Below are positions 60,262 through 64,000 of a stretch of DNA of 64,000 nt, one piece after another (the stretch's first letter is position 1; each line of letters starts with the position of its first letter). Location of the stretch: the NCBI RefSeq assembly GCF_029962605.1, contig NZ_CP124750.1, positions 4,898,001-4,962,000 of the forward strand, in the 5' to 3' direction. Source of the DNA: Serratia sarumanii. Lineage in GTDB: Bacteria; Pseudomonadota; Gammaproteobacteria; Enterobacterales; Enterobacteriaceae. The translations under genes were made by a program, and so were the position numbers. The notes beneath the pieces were generated by a model, which saw only the letters and a list, made by a program, of their open reading frames with translations, searched no databases and had not been told where the DNA came from.

Positions 60262-61308
60262 ATGAAAATACTGGTTATCGGCCCTTCTTGGGTTGGCGAC
60301 ATGATGATGTCGCAAAGTCTCTATCGCACCCTGAAGGCCGAATACCCGTCGGCGGAGATCGATGTGATGGCGCCGGCCTGGTGCCGCCCGCTGCTGGCGC
60401 GCATGCCGGAAGTCAATCAGGCGCTGGCGATGCCGCTGGGCCACGGCGCGCTGGGGCTCGGCGAGCGCCGCCGCCTGGGGCGCGCCCTGCGCGCCAACCG
60501 TTACGATCGCGCTTACGTTCTACCCAACTCGTTCAAATCCGCGCTGGTGCCCTTCTTCGCCGATATCCCGCAGCGCACCGGCTGGCGGGGCGAAATGCGT
60601 TACGGCCTGCTGAACGACGTCCGCGTGCTCGACAAGGCGGCCTTCCCGCTGATGGTGCAACGCTACGTGGCGCTGGCCTATGACAAAGGCCGCATTCAGC
60701 GCGCCGACGATCTGCCGCAGCCGCTGCTGTGGCCACAGCTGCAGGTGAGCGACGAAGAGATCGCCGACACCACCGCAGCCTTCAACCTGACCGACAGCCG
60801 GCCGATCGTCGGCTTCTGCCCGGGCGCGGAGTTCGGCCCCGCCAAACGCTGGCCGCACTATCACTACGCGACGCTGGCTCAGCGGCTGATCGAGAACGGC
60901 TATCAGATCGCGCTGTTCGGCTCGGCGAAAGATCACGAGGCCGGCGAACAGATCCGCGCCGCGCTGCAGGAAGACGCCCGCGATTTCTGCCTTAACCTGG
61001 CCGGAAAAACCCAGCTGGAGCAGGCGGTGATCCTGATCGCGGCCTGCCGGGCGGTGGTCAGCAACGACTCCGGTTTAATGCACGTTGCCGCAGCGTTGAA
61101 CAAACCGCTGATAGCCTTGTACGGCCCAAGCAGCCCCGACTTCACGCCGCCGCTCTCCGACAAGGCGCGGGTAATTCGCCTGATCAGCGGCTACCACAAG
61201 GTGCGCAAGGGCGATGCCGAGCAGGGATACCACCAAAGTTTGATCGATATTCAGCCGCAGCAAGTATTGGATGCGCTGACGCCGCTACTTGTCGCCAGCG
61301 AGGAATAG
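60262..61308 (+). CDS. waaF: WaaF (RfaF), ADP-heptose:LPS heptosyltransferase II
   Basis: WaaF adds the second heptose to the LPS inner core on the cytoplasmic face of the inner membrane. The 348-residue GT9 enzyme begins MKILVIGPSWVGDMMMSQSL. The donor-binding half has VGFCPGAEFGPAKRWPHYHY, LFGSAKDHEAGEQI and VVSNDSGLMHVAAALNKPLI. It follows gmhD by 22 bases and precedes waaC by 2 bases. Confidence 0.97.
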   Translation: MKILVIGPSWVGDMMMSQSLYRTLKAEYPSAEIDVMAPAWCRPLLARMPEVNQALAMPLGHGALGLGERRRLGRALRANRYDRAYVLPNSFKSALVPFFADIPQRTGWRGEMRYGLLNDVRVLDKAAFPLMVQRYVALAYDKGRIQRADDLPQPLLWPQLQVSDEEIADTTAAFNLTDSRPIVGFCPGAEFGPAKRWPHYHYATLAQRLIENGYQIALFGSAKDHEAGEQIRAALQEDARDFCLNLAGKTQLEQAVILIAACRAVVSNDSGLMHVAAALNKPLIALYGPSSPDFTPPLSDKARVIRLISGYHKVRKGDAEQGYHQSLIDIQPQQVLDALTPLLVASEE

Positions 61309-61310
61309 TC

Positions 61311-62276
61311 ATGCAGGTGTTAATCGTAAAAACCTCCTCAATGGGGGACGTACTGCATACGCTGCCCGCCCTGACCGACGCGCTGCAGGCCATTCCCGAT
61401 ATCCGCTTCGACTGGGTGGTGGAAGAAGGTTTCAGCCAAATCCCGACCTGGCACCCGGCGGTGGATCGCGTGATCCCGGTGGCCATTCGCCGCTGGCGCA
61501 AGAACTGGTTCGGCAACGACACCCGGCAACAGCGCTGCGACTTCAAGCGCGCGCTGCAAGAACGCCGTTATGACGTAGTGATCGACGCGCAGGGCCTGAT
61601 CAAAAGCGCCGCGCTGATCACGCGCATCGCCAAAGGCAATAAACATGGCCTGGACTGCAAGAGCGCGCGCGAGCCGTTCGCCAGCTGGTTCTACAACGTG
61701 CGCCATGAGATAGACAAGCAGCAGCACGCGGTGGAACGCACGCGCGAACTGTTCGCCAAAAGCCTTGGCTACGATAAACCGGGCAGCTACGGCGATTACG
61801 CCATCGCCGCGCGCTTTCTCAGCAGCCCGCCGGCCGATGCCGGGCGGTATTTGGTGTTTTTGCACGCGACGACGCGTGACGACAAGCACTGGCCGGAGCA
61901 AAACTGGCGCGAGCTGATCGCGCTGACGGCGGACAGCGGGTTGAAGATCAAACTGCCGTGGGGTGCAGAGCATGAACATCAGCGCGCGCTGCGCTTGGCG
62001 GAAGGTTTTTCACATGTCGAAGTGCTGCCGAAGCTCAGCCTGCAGCAGGTGGCCGAGGTGCTGGCCGGCGCCAAGGGCGTGGTCTCGGTCGACACCGGGC
62101 TCAGCCATTTGACCGCCGCGCTCGACAAACCGAACATCACGCTGTTCGGGCCGACCGATCCCGGCCTGATCGGCGGCTACGGGCAAAATCAGCACTCGTT
62201 GATTTCGCCGGAAAAAAGCATGGCGACAATCGACGCCGATACGGCATGGCAGGCGTTGCAAAAGGTTATAGCATGA
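61311..62276 (+). CDS. waaC: WaaC (RfaC), ADP-heptose:LPS heptosyltransferase I
   Basis: WaaC transfers the first heptose to Kdo2-lipid A. The 321-residue GT9 protein begins MQVLIVKTSSMGDVLHTLPA, with the catalytic Asp in GD. VVIDAQGLIKSAALITRIAK, FLHATTRDDKHWPEQNWREL and VSVDTGLSHLTAALDKPNIT are the family blocks. It lies 2 bases after waaF, and its stop overlaps the next gene by 4 bases, so the run is a single transcript. Confidence 0.97.
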   Translation: MQVLIVKTSSMGDVLHTLPALTDALQAIPDIRFDWVVEEGFSQIPTWHPAVDRVIPVAIRRWRKNWFGNDTRQQRCDFKRALQERRYDVVIDAQGLIKSAALITRIAKGNKHGLDCKSAREPFASWFYNVRHEIDKQQHAVERTRELFAKSLGYDKPGSYGDYAIAARFLSSPPADAGRYLVFLHATTRDDKHWPEQNWRELIALTADSGLKIKLPWGAEHEHQRALRLAEGFSHVEVLPKLSLQQVAEVLAGAKGVVSVDTGLSHLTAALDKPNITLFGPTDPGLIGGYGQNQHSLISPEKSMATIDADTAWQALQKVIA

Positions 62277-63439
62277 AAAAACTGCACATTATCAACCTGG
62301 GTAAAATGGGCGGCGTCGAACGCCTGTTCCTGCAGTACATCAACGATACCACCGACGGCAGCAACAAGGTCTTGTGCATCAGCGGCGACATTGGCGAAGA
62401 AATCCGCCGCCAGTTGCCTGCGCATCAGCCCGTCACCTTCGCCAACCGCCTGATCAATGCGCTGCCGTTGCGCTGCCCGCAGTTCCTGCGCAAATTTTTG
62501 CTGAAGTGGAAAATCGAGCGGGCGAACGCCGACGTGGTGATCGTCTGGGACCTGGTGCCGGGGCTGGCGGCCAAACCCAAGCGCGGCAAGCTGGTTTACT
62601 ACGATCACGGCTGCTCCTGGCGTTACCCCAAGAATAAAAAGACGCTGCGTTTCTTCGCCATGCTGGGCGGCGTCATTTCCGCCTCACACGCGTCGAAGCG
62701 GGTGATGGAGCTGCGCTTTAATCTGCCTTGCCCAAATCACGTGGTGATCAACCGCATCAAAACACCGGCGGGGATCGATACTGCGCCGAAAACCCTGTCG
62801 CAGCCGGTCAGGATCGGCACTGCCTCACGCCTGGTCAGCCTGAAAGGCATCAGCGTGTCATTATTGATGATGCAGGAACTGCTGCGGCGCGGGCATGACG
62901 TCACGCTGGAAGTGGCCGGCAAAGGGCCGGATCGCGCGGCGTTCGAGGCGCTGGCGGCCCGGCTACAGCTCGGCGATCGCGTCACCTTCAGCGGTTATCA
63001 GGATGACGTCGCCGGCTTCTTCAATCGCACGCACATCTACATGAGCACGCCGATCACCGAGCCGTTCGGCTTGTCCTGCATGGAATCGCTCTATTTCGGC
63101 GTGCCGGTCATCTTCCCGCAGGTTGACGGCCAGCCGGAAGCGGTGAAAGACGGGGTCTGCGGCATTGGCCTGACGCCGTCGGTCACCATCGAACAACACC
63201 GGCAGCTCACCGATATCGAGGTCGACTTCCCGCATGAGGTCTACGATCCGTTGACCGACAGCCTGGTCGCGCCCAAGCTGCTGTCGCATATCGATTGTGC
63301 GGATGCCGTTGAGAAATTGCTGGAGCGAGAAACCTACCAGACTCTGAGCCGAAATGCGCAGCGCTATCCTGCGGAACATTTTAACTATGCTCAGTTCAAA
63401 GTTGAATTCGACGACACGCTGCGATCCTTTATCGCTTAA
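62273..63439 (+). CDS. Family 4 glycosyltransferase of the LPS core cluster
   Basis: The ATG at 62273 overlaps the waaC stop (ATGA) and gives MKKLHIINLGKMGGVERLFL, 388 residues. It has the retaining GT4 layout: GGVERLF near the N-terminus, then VRIGTASRLVSLKGISVSLL, VAGKGPDRAAFEALAARLQL, and the donor motif EPFGLSCMESLYFGVPVIFP with the E-x7-E pair. It should add a sugar to the LPS core. Which sugar and position cannot be read from the sequence. E. coli K-12 has no direct counterpart between waaC and waaL. Confidence 0.88.
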   Translation: MKKLHIINLGKMGGVERLFLQYINDTTDGSNKVLCISGDIGEEIRRQLPAHQPVTFANRLINALPLRCPQFLRKFLLKWKIERANADVVIVWDLVPGLAAKPKRGKLVYYDHGCSWRYPKNKKTLRFFAMLGGVISASHASKRVMELRFNLPCPNHVVINRIKTPAGIDTAPKTLSQPVRIGTASRLVSLKGISVSLLMMQELLRRGHDVTLEVAGKGPDRAAFEALAARLQLGDRVTFSGYQDDVAGFFNRTHIYMSTPITEPFGLSCMESLYFGVPVIFPQVDGQPEAVKDGVCGIGLTPSVTIEQHRQLTDIEVDFPHEVYDPLTDSLVAPKLLSHIDCADAVEKLLERETYQTLSRNAQRYPAEHFNYAQFKVEFDDTLRSFIA

Positions 63440-63467
63440 TTGAAACGTGAGCCGGAAAATACGCCCG

Positions 63468-64000
63468 ATGCTAAAACACAGAACGCCGCACCCTGCCTTC
63501 AGCTATCTGATCTATCTGGGGTGCGCCATCGCTTTTTGCACCATTCCTTTCGGTTCCGCGACCGGACGCAATCTGTTTTACGTTTCCAGCTACATCGCCT
63601 TTATCGCCGTTTGCCTGTACCCGCGCTACTACTTCAGCAACGTTAGAAACCTGCTGCTGCCCGCGCTGATGTTCAGCGTGGGCATGGGAACCATCCTCTG
63701 GATGCATCACTTCAAACAGCCGGGTGAGTACATCAATATTTATCGCTCTTATATGTCGACCGGCAAACTGCAGCTCGCGACCGCTTTCATCTTGCTGATT
63801 GCGCTCAATGAGCGGTTGTGCGTACAGCGCCTGCTGATCGTTGTGGCTCTCGCCACCGGTCTGGCGATCAACGGTTATTCCCTCTATCAGGGGCTGCGTC
63901 TGGATATCCCGCGCGTAGAGCTCAACTTCGATCGCGCCACGGTCGCCGCCTATCTGATGACCGCCATCGATCTGGTCATGATGCAAGCCATCCTGATGCT
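63468..64000 (+). CDS. waaL: WaaL-type O-antigen ligase (3' end outside window)
   Basis: A continuous open frame from the ATG at 63468 reaches the window edge: 177 codons beginning MLKHRTPHPAFSYLIYLGCA. It is strongly hydrophobic with about five or six membrane helices in the visible part (IYLGCAIAFCTIPFG, SYIAFIAVCLYP, LLLPALMFSVGMGTIL, LATAFILLIALNE, LLIVVALATGLAING). This fits the polytopic ligase that joins O-antigen to lipid A-core in the periplasm. Its place after waaC and a core glycosyltransferase supports the call. The diagnostic periplasmic loop lies outside the window. Confidence 0.78.
   Translation, partial: MLKHRTPHPAFSYLIYLGCAIAFCTIPFGSATGRNLFYVSSYIAFIAVCLYPRYYFSNVRNLLLPALMFSVGMGTILWMHHFKQPGEYINIYRSYMSTGKLQLATAFILLIALNERLCVQRLLIVVALATGLAINGYSLYQGLRLDIPRVELNFDRATVAAYLMTAIDLVMMQAILM

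Overview
The window looks like chromosomal core DNA of a Serratia species, probably S. marcescens or a close relative. The DNA is GC-rich, almost every protein is a close homologue of an Escherichia coli protein, and the gene order is of the Serratia/Yersinia kind: argG lies inside argCBGH, ppc follows argE directly, and the E. coli 88-90 min block (btuB to cpxA) is joined to the E. coli 81 min block (trmL to waa). I see no insertion sequence, prophage, CRISPR array, tRNA or rRNA. E. coli comparisons throughout are from memory, not from a search.

Layout. 1-8.5 kb: btuB (3' end outside the window) with its cobalamin riboswitch, trmA, yijD-fabR, sthA, and oxyR divergent from a hybrid peroxiredoxin-glutaredoxin gene and a lipoamide-dehydrogenase-like reductase. 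8.6-18 kb: an orphan HicB-like gene, the arginine cluster (argCBGH divergent from argE over two ARG boxes) and ppc. 17.8-25.9 kb: methionine genes metF, metL, metB and metJ with MetJ operators, then rpmE and priA. 26-32 kb: cytR, ftsN, heat-shock hslVU, menA, rraA, zapB. 32-45 kb: glpFK and glpX, emrD, a SufR-like regulator joined to fpr, yiiR, yiiQ, tpiA, sbp, pfkA, fieF. 44.5-47.3 kb: the Cpx envelope-stress locus (cpxP with the CpxQ small RNA, divergent from cpxRA). 47.3-64 kb: trmL, a CHAD protein, a DUF3313 lipoprotein, yibN-grxC-secB-gpsA-cysE, gpmM-envC-yibQ, kbl-tdh, and the start of the LPS core cluster gmhD-waaF-waaC-glycosyltransferase-waaL (waaL cut by the window edge).

The genes group into peroxide and redox defence (oxyR, Prx-Grx, sthA, fpr, grxC), amino-acid supply (Arg, Met, Cys, Thr breakdown), glycerol and triose metabolism, cell division (ftsN, zapB, envC), proteolysis and envelope stress, and LPS inner core synthesis.

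The most interesting signal is just after the Prx-Grx stop codon. An 18-base block and the following intrinsic terminator match, as I remember it, the Hfq-binding linker and terminator arrangement of the E. coli OxyS small RNA. This suggests that OxyS here is the 3' untranslated part of an OxyR-controlled peroxidase mRNA, and that the stand-alone E. coli OxyS may be a relic of such a gene. Other points are an unusual C-terminal CxxC on the neighbouring disulfide reductase, a Cys-rich SufR-like regulator in an operon with fpr, a sigma32 promoter overlapping the ftsN stop codon, and several leader hairpins.
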